DNA of 64,000 nt, from assembly GCA_016705245.1 (NCBI GenBank), contig JADIYM010000008.1:270671-334670 (forward strand), in the 5' to 3' direction. The notes under the pieces are model-generated. The model did not search any database, was not told the DNA's origin, and worked only from the letters and a program-made list of their open reading frames with translations. This stretch comes from Blastocatellia bacterium. Its GTDB lineage: Bacteria > Acidobacteriota > Blastocatellia > UBA7656 > JADIYM01. The translations under genes were made by a program, and so were the position numbers. This document shows, piece by piece, positions 9,356-20,552 of this stretch. Every line of letters begins with the position of its first letter. Positions within the stretch are counted from its first letter, which is position 1.

Positions 9356-9964
9356 GTGCACGTGAACAGAGAAGCCATCAACGTTCCGAACCTTCTCACG
9401 ATTGCGCGAGGCTTCGCGGCGATTCCGCTCGTGTGGTCGATCCTCTCCGCCCGATTCGGCCTTGCCCTCGTGATCGTGTTTCTGGCCGGACTGACGGACC
9501 TTCTCGACGGCATCATTGCCCGTAAGCTCGAGCAGTCGAGTGACTTCGGACGTCTTCTGGACCCGATAGCCGACAAGTTGCTGCTCGTCGCGACGTTCGT
9601 GGCCGTATCGGTGCCGGGGTTCGGATTCGAGCCGCTGCCGTGGTGGCTCGCAGCGCTCGCTGTTGGCCGCGACGTCGGCATTCTCGGCGCCGCGCTCGTG
9701 ATCTACCGAGTCACCGGGTTCTCGGGATTTACGCCGACGTTTCTCGGCAAACTCAACACGAACATAGAGTTGTGGGTGCTCTTTCTGTTTCTCCTCACGC
9801 GAGCCTTCAACCTGCCCGAACTTCTGCTGACAATCTCGATCTACGTAACGGCAGCCAGCATCGTCGTATCCGGCCTTCACTACATCGTGCATGCCCGCAC
9901 CCAGCTCGCCGAGTGGCTCATCCAGAACACGAAGCTCGAGCAGCGGGACTCAACAGGGCAATAG
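9356..9964 (+). CDS. pgsA: CDP-alcohol phosphatidyltransferase, probable PgsA
   Basis: This 202-aa integral membrane enzyme most likely condenses CDP-diacylglycerol with glycerol-3-phosphate to give phosphatidylglycerophosphate. The family signature is complete: DLLDGIIAR, eight residues, then GRLLDPIAD, which carries the four metal/substrate Asp residues. Four to five further hydrophobic helices follow. GTG 9356 or GTG 9362 are both possible starts; I chose the first. It lies 27 nt after tatC. A role with another alcohol acceptor cannot be excluded from sequence alone. Confidence 0.85.
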   Translation: MHVNREAINVPNLLTIARGFAAIPLVWSILSARFGLALVIVFLAGLTDLLDGIIARKLEQSSDFGRLLDPIADKLLLVATFVAVSVPGFGFEPLPWWLAALAVGRDVGILGAALVIYRVTGFSGFTPTFLGKLNTNIELWVLFLFLLTRAFNLPELLLTISIYVTAASIVVSGLHYIVHARTQLAEWLIQNTKLEQRDSTGQ

Positions 9965-10098
9965 AAGAGCGGAGTTGGGCAGCCCGAGACCGTCAGCCGT
10001 GACCGAACCCGACGTTCCACCAGCAGAACCTGCAAGCTCACATTAACTCCTTGCCCATCAGTCTCCTGCCGCTATTTGATCCTTGGAACGAAAAAGAA

Positions 10099-10128
10099 TT
10101 TGACACTAACGCACTCAAGTTTTATATT
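10099..10128 (+). promoter_or_regulatory. dnaK operon promoter overlapped by a HAIR (HspR) operator
   Basis: TTGACA (10100-10105), a 17-nt spacer and TATATT (10123-10128) form a near-consensus sigma70 promoter. The right half-site ACTCAAG (10113-10119) and a left half containing TTGA (10099-10105), seven bases apart, match the HAIR consensus CTTGAGT-N7-ACTCAAG; the left half is degenerate where it doubles as the -35. HspR bound here would block RNA polymerase. The hspR gene is in the same operon, so autoregulation is expected. Confidence 0.8.
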
Positions 10129-10201
10129 TCGGCCGGTGAGAAACGAAACATCGAGTGGTCGTGAGTAGATTGCTCGAGAGCGCACGGGAGGGATGAGCAG
10201 G

Positions 10202-12130
<1,929 letters not shown>

Positions 12131-12162
12131 TCCCTGGCGCGTTTCCAGATCGTGAGATCGTC

Positions 12163-12190
12163 GGGGTGGTCGCTCGAGGGCGGCCACCCC
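12163..12190 (+). terminator. Hairpin between dnaK and dnaJ
   Basis: GGGGTGGTCGC and GCGGCCACCCC can pair over 11 bp (one G-U) around a 6-nt loop. No T run follows, so it is not a classical terminator. It may attenuate transcription or stabilise the dnaK mRNA end, giving more DnaK than downstream products. Confidence 0.45.
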
Positions 12191-12241
12191 GGCAACACGG
12201 TCTCCCTGTATCCCGGCCGCAGGCCGCAACCGTGGTGAGCG

Positions 12242-13301
12242 ATGGCACGCGACGACTTCTACAAGGTGCTCGGCGTTGCGCGCGATGCGAAACCCGAGGA
12301 CATCAAGAAGGCCTACCGCCGACTGGCCCGCAAGTTTCACCCTGACGTGAACCCGGGGAAGAAGGATGCGGAAGACCAGTTCAAGAAGATCTCTGAAGCC
12401 TTCGACGTCCTTTCGGACCCGAAGAAGCGCGAGATCTACGATCGATACGGCACGTACTCCGAGGCCACGGAGCGGATGGCGCAGGAGGGCGGAGGTCCCG
12501 GGTTCGACTTCTCGGGCTTCGGTGCGTCGAGCTTTCGGGACATCTTCTCGGATCTTTTCAGCGGAGGCGGAGGCGCCGGCGCCGGCCCGGGCTTTCGGCC
12601 GCCTGCGGGTGGTCGCATGTCGCCACCCGAACCGCCCCAGCCGAAACGCGGCGAGGACATCGAATATCCGCTTTCGATCAGCTTCGAAGAGGCGCTCCGG
12701 GGGCTCACCACCAACATCACGATCGGCCGCTCCGAGGTCTGCCCGGAGTGCGGCGGTACCGGCCAGGTAAGGAACGCTCCCGCAGTCTGTCCCGCATGCC
12801 GGGGGCGCGGCACGGCCGAAAAACGGGACGTCATTCGAAACATTAAAGGTCCCGCCTGGAGTCGACACCGGTTCGCGAGTCCGAGTCGCCGGAAAGGGTC
12901 ACGCCGGAAAGCGGGGTGGGCCATCCGGCGATCTCTTCATCATCACGAAGGTCGCCGAGCATCCGTTCTTCACCCGCAAGGGCGACAATCTGTACTGCAC
13001 GATCCCGGTGACCGTGCCGGAGTCGGCGCTCGGTGCCAAGATCGAGGTTCCAACCGTCGACGGGCCGACGATAATGCGGATTCCGCCGGGAACGCAGTCG
13101 GGCCAGAAGTTCCGACTTCGCGACCGTGGAGTGCCGTCGTTGCGCGGCAACGTGCGCGGAGATCAGTTCGTCGAGGTTCGAATCGTGCTGCCGCCGGTCA
13201 TCAGCGAAGAAACGAAGCGTGTTCTGGCCGAGTTCGCACGGCTCAATCCCGAGAATCCGCGAGCGAGTCTGCCCGGGACCGAGCCTTCCGGCTCAGCCTG
13301 A
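12242..13301 (+). CDS. dnaJ: DnaJ-like co-chaperone with two-motif zinc region; one frameshift
   Basis: After correction the product has about 352 aa. It has an N-terminal J domain (residues about 4-70, FYKVLGV, HPDVNPG), a Gly/Phe-rich linker (about 80-130) and the C-terminal substrate domains. Only two CxxCxGxG motifs are present (CPECGGTG and CPACRGRG) where type I DnaJ has four. The frame breaks at 12848-12849: an extra G after AACATTAAA shifts translation, and the conserved C-terminal part continues in another frame to the stop at 13301 (for example PPGTQSGQKFRLRDRGVPSL). Sequence error or a recent mutation are both possible. It stimulates the ATPase of DnaK, which is encoded just upstream. 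Confidence 0.87.
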
Positions 13302-13326
13302 ACCGCCGACCTGGAGACGCGAAACG

Positions 13327-13719
13327 ATGCGCAAGAAGTCGATGACCTACACGATCGGCGTCGTTGCTGAAACGTACGGTCTCCACCAACAGACGCTTCG
13401 TCTCTACGAGCGCGAAGGGCTGCTCAAGCCGTCACGGTCGAAGGGAAACACGCGGCTCTACACCGATGAGGACCTCGTCCGTCTCGAGACGATCCTCTCG
13501 CTTACGCGCGACCTCGGCGTCAACCTCGCTGGCGTCGGCATCATTCTCGACATGCTCGAGAGAATGGATCAGATGCAGCGCGACTTCGAACAGATCCTTG
13601 CGGCGCTGCGAGAGCACATGGCTGCCGAGCCGGTGCTCGGGCACGAGCGCGCGAGCCTTGCGCTCGTGCCGCGTCGTGTGGCGCCCATCATTGCGGTGAG
13701 GCGTCCGGCTGACGAATAA
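13327..13719 (+). CDS. hspR: HspR, MerR-family heat-shock repressor
   Basis: The 130-aa protein has an N-terminal MerR-type winged helix (YTIGVVAETYGLHQQTLRLYE, GNTRLYTDEDL) and a helical dimerisation segment (LERMDQMQRDFEQILAAL). HspR binds HAIR operators with DnaK as co-repressor in actinobacteria; the same loop is plausible here because a HAIR-like site lies before dnaK. ATG 13327 follows GGAG by about 10 nt; the open frame further upstream overlaps the end of dnaJ and is not used. Confidence 0.93.
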   Translation: MRKKSMTYTIGVVAETYGLHQQTLRLYEREGLLKPSRSKGNTRLYTDEDLVRLETILSLTRDLGVNLAGVGIILDMLERMDQMQRDFEQILAALREHMAAEPVLGHERASLALVPRRVAPIIAVRRPADE

Positions 13720-13736
13720 TCGCCCCCCGGCACGCC

Positions 13737-16650
13737 ATGGCGCTCTACGACCTTGCTCTCGATCAATGTTCGGATGACCTGCGCCTGCTCGCGGCACGGG
13801 GCGAGGCGCCGATCGTCGTGGGCCGCGAGGCAGAGTCTCGTCAGCTGCGCGAGCTGATTCTCGCCCGACGGAGCGTTCTGCTCGTCGGAGAGGCCGGAGT
13901 CGGAAAGACCTCCGTCATTCATCGAACGGTCTCGGATTGCGACGCCGGCGCGATTGCCGGCGCATCCAGTGGCCCCCACATCTTCCGCACGTCGACCTCC
14001 CGAATGATCTCCGAGACGAAATACCTCGGGGAATGGCAGTCGAAGGTGACGTCACTCGTTCGCGAGCTGGAATCGATTGACGGCTCGGCGCTTTACGTGA
14101 CCGACATCTGGAACCTCACGTCGGTCGGCCGAAGCGAGTCGACGCACGAGACGATGGCCGACCTCCTGAAAGAGTTCATAGAGTCGCACCGCATATCGGT
14201 GATCGGAGAGGCAACGAAGGCTCAGATCACGAGCTTCCTCGACCAGATGCCGTCGTTCCGCAATGTATTCGTGCAACTTCGCGTGGACCCCGTCCCTCCC
14301 GACAGCGTCCGTCCGATACTTTCGACAGCGGCGGCCAATCTTGCTGCGCGTCGCGACGTTCGGTTCGAGCAGTCCGCACTGGACCGCGCGGTCGAACTGA
14401 CCGACCGGTTCGTCCCGTATCGCCACCAGCCCGGGAAGGCGATCGACCTCTTCGAGCGCGCCGTCCATCACGCGGCGCAGTCCGATGCGAGTGACTCCGC
14501 GGTCGTCACGCCGCACGTTGTCGACGAGCTTCTCGCTGGCGTCCGGACTTCCGATGTTCATCCTCTCGGATTCCGAGCGGATGACGACGGCAGACATCCG
14601 TGCTTTCTTCAACGAACGCGTCCTCGGGCAGGAGCACGCGCTCGATCGCATCGTCGAGACCATCGCGCTCTACAAGGCAGGGCTCAATGATCCCGGCCGA
14701 CCGATCGGCACGTTTCTGTTCGTCGGTCCGACGGGCGTCGGAAAAACCGAGTTGGCGAAGGCGCTCGCCGAGTTTCTGTTCGGCAGCGAGTCGCGAATGT
14801 TGCGATTCGACATGTCGGAGTACAAGGACTACCACAGTTTCGAGAAGCTGATTGGTGATCCGAAGCGGCCGGGTGCCTCGGGTGTGCTCGTCGAGGCGAT
14901 GCGCCAGCACGGCTTCGCGGTGGTCCTGCTCGACGAGTTCGAGAAGGCGCACCCGAATATCGCGGACCTCTTCCTTCAGGTCTTCGACGACGGAAGGCTC
15001 ACCGATGCCGCCGGCCAGACCGTCGACTTTCGCAACACGATCATCATCCTGACCTCGAACGTCGGGACCGATCCGAGACTGCAGGGGCGGCCGATCCACG
15101 GATTCGGCGACTCGGCCACGGAGGGAGACGTCGAGGCCGAAACGCGCGTCCGAAAGGCCCTCGACGAGGCATTCCGGCCTGAATTCCTGAATCGCATCGA
15201 GCACGTCGTCGTGTTTCGCTCCCTGTCGCGCGAGGTCGTCCGGCGGATTGCACTCCGCGAGCTTGCGCGCGTGTACGCACGGCGGGGCATCGCGGACCGG
15301 CAGATTGCGGTCGAGGTCGATGACCGGGTGCTCGATCGCGTGATGGACGAGGGCTTCAATCCCCGGTTCGGCGCGCGGGCGCTCAAGCGAGAGATCTCGC
15401 GCTCGATCGTCGTCCCGTTGGCCGTTGCATTGATGGAGCAACCGATCGAGGCCGGACAGATCGTACGTCTCGAATCCAGGGGCTCGCGCGATGTGACGGT
15501 CCGTGTCGTCGACACCGAAGAGAGCAGGCGCGCCCGCGAGGTGGACGAGGAGGTCGTCGTCGACGGACGCCGCCTCACGCTCGCGGAGGTCGAGGTGGAG
15601 GCGTCGGCGCTCTCTGAGAGAATACGGTTGCTTGCGAAGGCCTTCGAGCTCGACGACGCGCGCAGGCGTCTCGAGGTGATGCGGTCCGCCAGGCACGAGC
15701 CCGGGTTCTGGACCGACCAGGACGACGCGCTCGCTGCATTCGACGAGTACAACAAGCTCGCAACGACCGTCGGGCGTTTCGACGATCTGGCCTCGCGTTG
15801 CGCCGACCTTGAGCGTCGTGCAGGCAAGGCGATAGCCGGCAGGGAAGGCCACGCGCGTGACGAGCTTGCGCGAGCCCTCGTTCGCGCCGAGCTCGCCGTC
15901 GACCGGCTCGACGTCGAGACGACCACTTTCGAGGAATGCGACGACCGTCCGGCACTCTTGACGGTTCGCGTCCAGGGGGCTGGACCGCACGACCTCGAGT
16001 GGCTCGACCGGTTGACCGGAATGTACCTGGCCTGGGCCGCACTCGTCCGGAGGCCGGCGGAGCTGCTGCACGAGCACGTTGCCGGCGACGGCACGAGTGA
16101 GCCGATGGCCGTGCTCCGCGTCGACGGTCCATTCGCGTACGGCTACCTGGCAGGCGAGTGCGGGGTTCATCGGCTGCGTGACGAACGGTCGACTCCGGAG
16201 GGACGTCGCGCCGTCTCGGCCGTTGCTACCGTGAGGGTCGCGCCAATTCACGAACCGTCGGCGAGTGCGTCGCCAGTCGTGGAATTCCTGGAGGGTAAGG
16301 CCATTCGCGCCCAGGGTGTTCGTTCGGGACGACTACGTGCCCGAGTCGTGGCCAGGCGAGGTCCGGTGACGGTTCGACTTCAGAACGGCCTGAGTCTCGA
16401 CCGGAATCGTGAAATCGCTGCTGAGCTGCTGCGGAGTCTGCCCGTCGCCGCGGAAGCGCAGGCCGATCCCGTGCGCTCATACGTACTGGCCGGCCGGCGA
16501 AAAGTGCGCGACGCGCGGTCCGGCCTTGCTGTCACCGGTCGGGCCGTGGACGCTTTCCTCGACGGGAACATCGATGTGTTCCTTCGTCGAAATGCCGTGG
16601 CGCTGCGACGAATGACCACCATCGCCCCCCACTCCGAGGAGCAAGAATGA
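13737..16650 (+). CDS. Clp/Hsp100-like AAA+ ATPase fused to an RF2-like domain lacking GGQ; one frameshift
   Basis: Corrected for one extra G at 14538, the product has about 970 aa. Residues about 25-260 form a degenerate first AAA+ module (Walker A GEAGVGKTS, pore loop KYLGEW, Walker-B-like LYVTDIWN without the usual DE). Residues about 285-590 form a second AAA+ module (GPTGVGKTEL, LLDEFEKAHP, ILTSNVG, FNPRFGARALKREI). There is no Clp N domain and no M-domain. Residues about 614-965 align with release factor 2 along its whole length: PGFW, RVQGAG, MYLAWA, FAYGYLAGECGVHRL, VRSYVL, DAFLDGNIDVFL. The GGQ position reads GVRSG and the SPF position lies in a DERSTPEG segment, so it should not release peptides. 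It is fourth in the dnaK-dnaJ-hspR operon. A role in rescuing proteins on stalled ribosomes under heat stress is my inference. Confidence 0.85.
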
Positions 16651-17324
16651 CCGATTCCGTCGAGCGCCGCTTCACGCAGGAGTTTCCGAGATACTACGAC
16701 CTCCATGTTCCGGAGGGTGATGGACCCTTTCCGCTCGTGATGGCGATGCATGGATATGGTGGCGACAAGACGTCGATGATGAAACTGGCGCGACGGATCA
16801 GTGATTCCCGTTACGCCATTGCGGCGCTTCAGGCCCCGCATCAGCACGTGGTGTATCCCGAGAAGCGCGACGAAGCGCTCAGGTTTGCGTTTGGGTGGGC
16901 GACGAACTATCGGTTCGACGAATCCCTCGCGCTGCACCGCGACGCGGTGGACGTGATCTTCCGCGACGCTGCGCAGGACCCGCGGATCGAATCGGATCGG
17001 GCGTTCTTCGTGGCGTTTTCGCAGGCGGTCGCTTTCAACTTCCGGGTTGCGATGACGGACCCCGGCCGAGTGCGCGGAATGGTCGGCATCTGCGGCGGCG
17101 TGCCGGGCGATCTGTCGTCGAACGAGGACTATGTCCGTGGTGATTTCGACGTGTTGATGATCGGAGGAGAGCAGGACGAGTTCTACGCTCCGGAGCGGAT
17201 GCGCTCCAACTGCTCCGCGCTCGAACCGCTCGTGCGGTCGGTCGAACTTCGGATGTTCGACTGCGGTCACGTGGTGCCGCGCGACGTGCATCCGGTGATC
17301 GATACATGGATGGCCAAGCGGTGA
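16647..17324 (+). CDS. Alpha/beta hydrolase, phospholipase/carboxylesterase-like
   Basis: This 225-aa cytosolic protein resembles the short-chain carboxylesterase/thioesterase family. The oxyanion region MAMHGYGG, a nucleophile segment VAFSQAVAF, an acid residue in IGGEQDEFYAPE and a His in FDCGHVVP are present in order. The elbow has Ala in place of both glycines of the usual GFSQG, which is odd and may alter activity. The ATG overlaps the TGA of the AAA+/RF2 gene (ATGA), so the two are translationally coupled and this is the fifth gene of the heat-shock operon. The substrate is unknown. Confidence 0.8.
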   Translation: MTDSVERRFTQEFPRYYDLHVPEGDGPFPLVMAMHGYGGDKTSMMKLARRISDSRYAIAALQAPHQHVVYPEKRDEALRFAFGWATNYRFDESLALHRDAVDVIFRDAAQDPRIESDRAFFVAFSQAVAFNFRVAMTDPGRVRGMVGICGGVPGDLSSNEDYVRGDFDVLMIGGEQDEFYAPERMRSNCSALEPLVRSVELRMFDCGHVVPRDVHPVIDTWMAKR

Positions 17325-17360
17325 AGACGAACTGATAGGTCCTCTGTTTGATTCTCGAGC

Positions 17361-17460
17361 CTATGCGCCTTTGCGTCGGCACTCTGCGTCTCTGCGAGAA
17401 ACTATCCTGGCAAACGGTCAGTTTCTCGCAGAGGCGCAGAGTGCAGACGCAGAGGCGCGG
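17361..17460. repeat. GCAGAG-family palindromic repeat
   Basis: Imperfect arms of about 40 nt (17361-17402 and 17420-17460) share the core CTCTGCGTCTCTGCGAGAAAC and its complement. It lies between the convergent hydrolase and LytTR regulator genes, where the hairpin could end transcription from both sides. Confidence 0.85.
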
Positions 17461-17481
17461 AGACCTGGGAACGTCCCCGCT

Positions 17482-18285
17482 CTAACGCCGGTCGTAAGAC
17501 ACAAGTACAATCGCCGCCCGCAGCCCCGGGGCGCGATCCTCACTTACCGGGACCTCCGCACCGCCTTCGAGCATCAGCATGAGCTTTCCGTGAAACCACG
17601 GGACGACTTCGCGAACGTGTCGCAGATTCACCAGGCACGAGCGGTGCGTTCGGAAAAACGCGCCTCGTGGCAACCGGTGCTCGAGATCCTTGATGGCAAA
17701 GTTCACGAGGTACTTCTCGCCGCGTGAGTATGCGAAGACGAGACGGTCCTCGGACGCGATGTGCGAGATCTGGTCCAGATCGACCAGGACGATCCGACCC
17801 TTCGATTGCGCCGGCAGCCGCGTGAGCACGGCCGCCGGCGCCGGTTCTTCGGCCTTGCGCTCCAGCGCATCGAGCAGTTTTGCCAGCCGTTCGGCCGTCT
17901 CGTCGCGGGCCATCTCCGCCGATCCTCGTCGCGCGGCGCGGACACGGTCGAGGGCGCGCGCGAGCCGGTCGCCGTCGTACGGCTTGAGCAGGTAGTCCGT
18001 CGCGCTCAGATCGAATGCGGCAAGCGCGAACTGATCGTAGGCGGTCGTGAAAACGACGATCGGCGGATCCTCGGTCGGGAGCGCCTTTGCGACCTCGAGG
18101 CCGGTCATCACGGGCATCTGGACGTCGAGGAAGACGACGTCGGGCCGCAGCTCGCGGATCGCGTCGAGCGCCGACTCTCCGTCTCGCGCTTCGCCAACCA
18201 CTTCGACGTCTGAGTGCGCCGCGACGAGCTTGGCTAGGTACGCGCGTGCACGACGTTCGTCATCTACGATCAGGGCGCGAATCAT
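17482..18285 (-). CDS. LytTR-family response regulator
   Basis: The 267-aa protein has a receiver domain (residues about 1-120) with acidic pocket VDDERRAR, phosphoacceptor Asp in VVFLDVQMP and the Lys of LLKPYD. A linker is followed by a LytTR DNA-binding domain (about 160-260, with HIASEDRLVFAYSRGEKYL and FFRTHRSCLVNL). It is the natural partner of the LytS-type kinase whose gene ends 12 nt upstream. Targets are unknown. Confidence 0.93.
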   Translation of the reverse strand: MIRALIVDDERRARAYLAKLVAAHSDVEVVGEARDGESALDAIRELRPDVVFLDVQMPVMTGLEVAKALPTEDPPIVVFTTAYDQFALAAFDLSATDYLLKPYDGDRLARALDRVRAARRGSAEMARDETAERLAKLLDALERKAEEPAPAAVLTRLPAQSKGRIVLVDLDQISHIASEDRLVFAYSRGEKYLVNFAIKDLEHRLPRGAFFRTHRSCLVNLRHVREVVPWFHGKLMLMLEGGAEVPVSEDRAPGLRAAIVLVSYDRR

Positions 18286-18297
18286 CGGATGGCCGCT

Positions 18298-19463
18298 TCA
18301 GACGCGCGAGAGCGCGCCCGCGATCGTGTCCGCTGGCTCGTAGGGGAATTCGAGGACGACCGACGTGCCCTTACCGAGCTCGCTGCTCACGGTCACCGAC
18401 GCCCGGTCGCCGTACTGCAGTTGCAACCGATCGCGCACGTTCGTGATTCCGACGCCTGCATTGCCGCCCGCGACCTCGGCGAGCCTGCTGTCGTCCATGC
18501 CGCGACCGTCGTCCTCGAGCACGATCCGCAACCGGTTCGAGCTTCGCACGAGCGAGGTCCTCACGATGAGCGTCCCTCCATTGGCAACGGGACAGATGCC
18601 GTGCTTCACGGCGTTTTCGGCGAGCGGCTGCAGCATCATCGTGGGAACACGGGCACGCAGCGTCTCGGGCTCAATGAAGCTCTTCACGTGAAGGACGTCG
18701 TCGAAGCGCTCGCATTCGATGGCGAGATAGTCGGCGACGAATTCGAGCTCCTCGGCGAGCGTCGTTGTGGCATCGGCCGAACGCTCGAGCGTTCGCCGGA
18801 AGATCCGCGCGAGCTTCTCGACCACGCGGCGTGCCGCGGCGGGATCCTCCTCGGTCAAGTATGCGAGCGTGTTGAGCGCGTTGTACAGAAAATGAGGATT
18901 GATCTGCGCGCGAAGAGCCGACGTTTCGGCTCGCGCGGCGAGCTCGCGCAACTCCGCAGCCTGACGGTGGGACTCGACGAGCGCGACCTGCTGCTCCTCG
19001 GTCTGCGCCGTGAGCACCTGAAAGCTCGACATGATCGTACCCACGGCACCAACGCCGAGACCGAGCGCTCCGCCCCAGCCGATTGTGGCGCGGAAGGCCT
19101 CGTACGAGTCGATCGGCTCCGGCGAATCGCATGGCGAGCGGAATGCCGATCGTCACCATGCCGATGGCTTCACCGGTGAGGAGAATGATGGCCGCCCCGA
19201 GCGGGATTCTCCACTGTCCCGCGACACGGATCCGCGGATAGACGTGTCTCTACGCCCCAGTAGGCGATGGCCGACACGAAACCCGTCAGTACGGCGAGCG
19301 CGGGAAAATCCACGTGCAGCGCCAGCATGAGACCGGCAAGGGTAAAGGCCGCGATGCGGTCGACCAGACAGAATCGCTTGAGCGACATTCTCAGCACCGG
19401 AACGTGGGGCAGAAAGGAAAGGGCCGGCGTGTCGCCGGCCCAGATATGTCGACGGACCTTCAT
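18298..19463 (-). CDS. LytS-type membrane sensor histidine kinase; two frameshifts
   Basis: The gene reads in three successive frames: an N-terminal membrane part (from ATG 19463, hydrophobic segments LAGLMLALHV and LAVLTGFVSAIAYW), a middle part with more membrane helices (IPLGAAIILLTGEAIGMV), and the kinase part (SALRAQINPHFLYNALNTL with the phosphoacceptor His; MLQPLAENAVKHGI; DDGRGM; GVGITNVRDRL). Breaks lie near 19225-19235 and 19117-19128; each fits one extra base. Corrected length is about 387 aa. It would phosphorylate the LytTR regulator just downstream. Either sequence error or a decaying gene would explain the breaks. Confidence 0.8.
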
Positions 19464-19470
19464 TTCTGTA

Positions 19471-19878
19471 TCACGGTTTGTCGACGAGAGCCACCCCGGT
19501 ATTGTCTGCCACCAGGAAGCTCTCGATCGCGCCCTTGAAGATGATCGCGACAACTTCCTTTGATCCGTCGTTCGCCGTTCGAACATCGACGCGATCGTAC
19601 TTGGAGGCTGATGCGAGGTCCTTGCGCATCACGCGCACGCGCGCGACTTCTTTCTTGTCGCGCTTGAGGATGAGTACGGTCGGTTCGGCGAGGTCGATTT
19701 CGGCGTCGTACTGCCCCTGAGCGAGCACTGAGCCGCCGAGCGTTGCGGCGTTCTGAATGACGACGGTCCTCTTGAGCGTCGACGGGCCCTTGCCCTGACC
19801 CGCGAACGCCGACGGCGAGAAAGCAAGCGCGGCGACCGCGACAACTGCGAGTCCGAACGATGTGCAACAGAACTTCAT
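19471..19878 (-). CDS. Small secreted protein of unknown function
   Basis: The 135-aa protein has a clear signal peptide (VVAVAALAFSPSAFAGQ) and a soluble domain of about 110 residues with alternating beta-like segments (TVLILKRDKKEVARVRVMRK, VVAIIFKGAIESFLV). Proteins of this shape are frequent in Acidobacteriota, but I recognise no function. ATG 19878 is supported by AGGAGAAGAGGTG upstream. It is immediately upstream of the LytS-type kinase gene on the same strand (7 nt), so the two could share a transcript. Confidence 0.75.
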   Translation of the reverse strand: MKFCCTSFGLAVVAVAALAFSPSAFAGQGKGPSTLKRTVVIQNAATLGGSVLAQGQYDAEIDLAEPTVLILKRDKKEVARVRVMRKDLASASKYDRVDVRTANDGSKEVVAIIFKGAIESFLVADNTGVALVDKP

Positions 19879-20071
19879 GGAATCACCTCTTCTCCTAACA
19901 GTGTGGTCGCATCCGCGATCTATGGCGAGATTACGGCGAGGAAACCGACCCGGCGACGAGAAACCGACGAGACCGGAGATTTCCCCGACGAGTCCGGGAA
20001 GAGGGTGACGAATCCGGGAGGGTGAAGCACCGGATTGCGCCTGTTTGGCGGAGTCTGATACACGGAATCCC

Positions 20072-20503
20072 ATGGAGATGCGACGCGCGACCAATGCGGA
20101 TGGAGATGCGGTCCGGGAACTCGTTTTCGAGGTTCTTGCCGAGTTCGGGCTCGCTGGCGATCGTGAAAGCACGGACCGCGACCTCGACGACATCGTCGGC
20201 AATTTTGACGACAGGGGAGGCCGGTTCGACGTCCTCGTCGCCGCGCATGGGCCGATCGTGGGATGCGTTGGCCTCTACCCGCTACGTGAGGGGGTCGTGG
20301 AGTTGCGGAAGATGTACCTGCGGCCCGAGTATCGCGGACAGGGTGCCGGGCGCCGATTACTCGAGCACGCTCTCGCCGCCGCGAGTGAGCTTGGCTTTCG
20401 TCGGGTGGAGCTCGAGACGAATTCGAAACTCGTCGAGGCCATCCGGATGTACGAACGGTACGGGTTTCGGCCTGTCGAGGGCTGCCACGTTGCGGCGCGG
20501 TGA
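20072..20503 (+). CDS. GNAT-family N-acetyltransferase
   Basis: The 143-aa protein shows the GNAT core: strand segment VVELRKMYLRPEYRG, the acetyl-CoA pyrophosphate loop RGQGAGRRLLEHAL, and the C-terminal AIRMYERYGFRPV. It transfers an acyl group, probably acetyl, to an unknown amine. ATG 20072 or ATG 20078 may be used; no strong ribosome site is visible. Confidence 0.85.
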   Translation: MEMRRATNADGDAVRELVFEVLAEFGLAGDRESTDRDLDDIVGNFDDRGGRFDVLVAAHGPIVGCVGLYPLREGVVELRKMYLRPEYRGQGAGRRLLEHALAAASELGFRRVELETNSKLVEAIRMYERYGFRPVEGCHVAAR

Positions 20504-20552
20504 TGCGACCTTCGGGCTCGATCTGGCGGAGCCCTACGAATCGCGACTCCAC

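Noticed and set aside
12840..12860. Programmed ribosomal frameshift in dnaJ
   Set aside because: No slippery sequence or downstream pseudoknot is obvious, and unrelated genes nearby show the same kind of single-base break.
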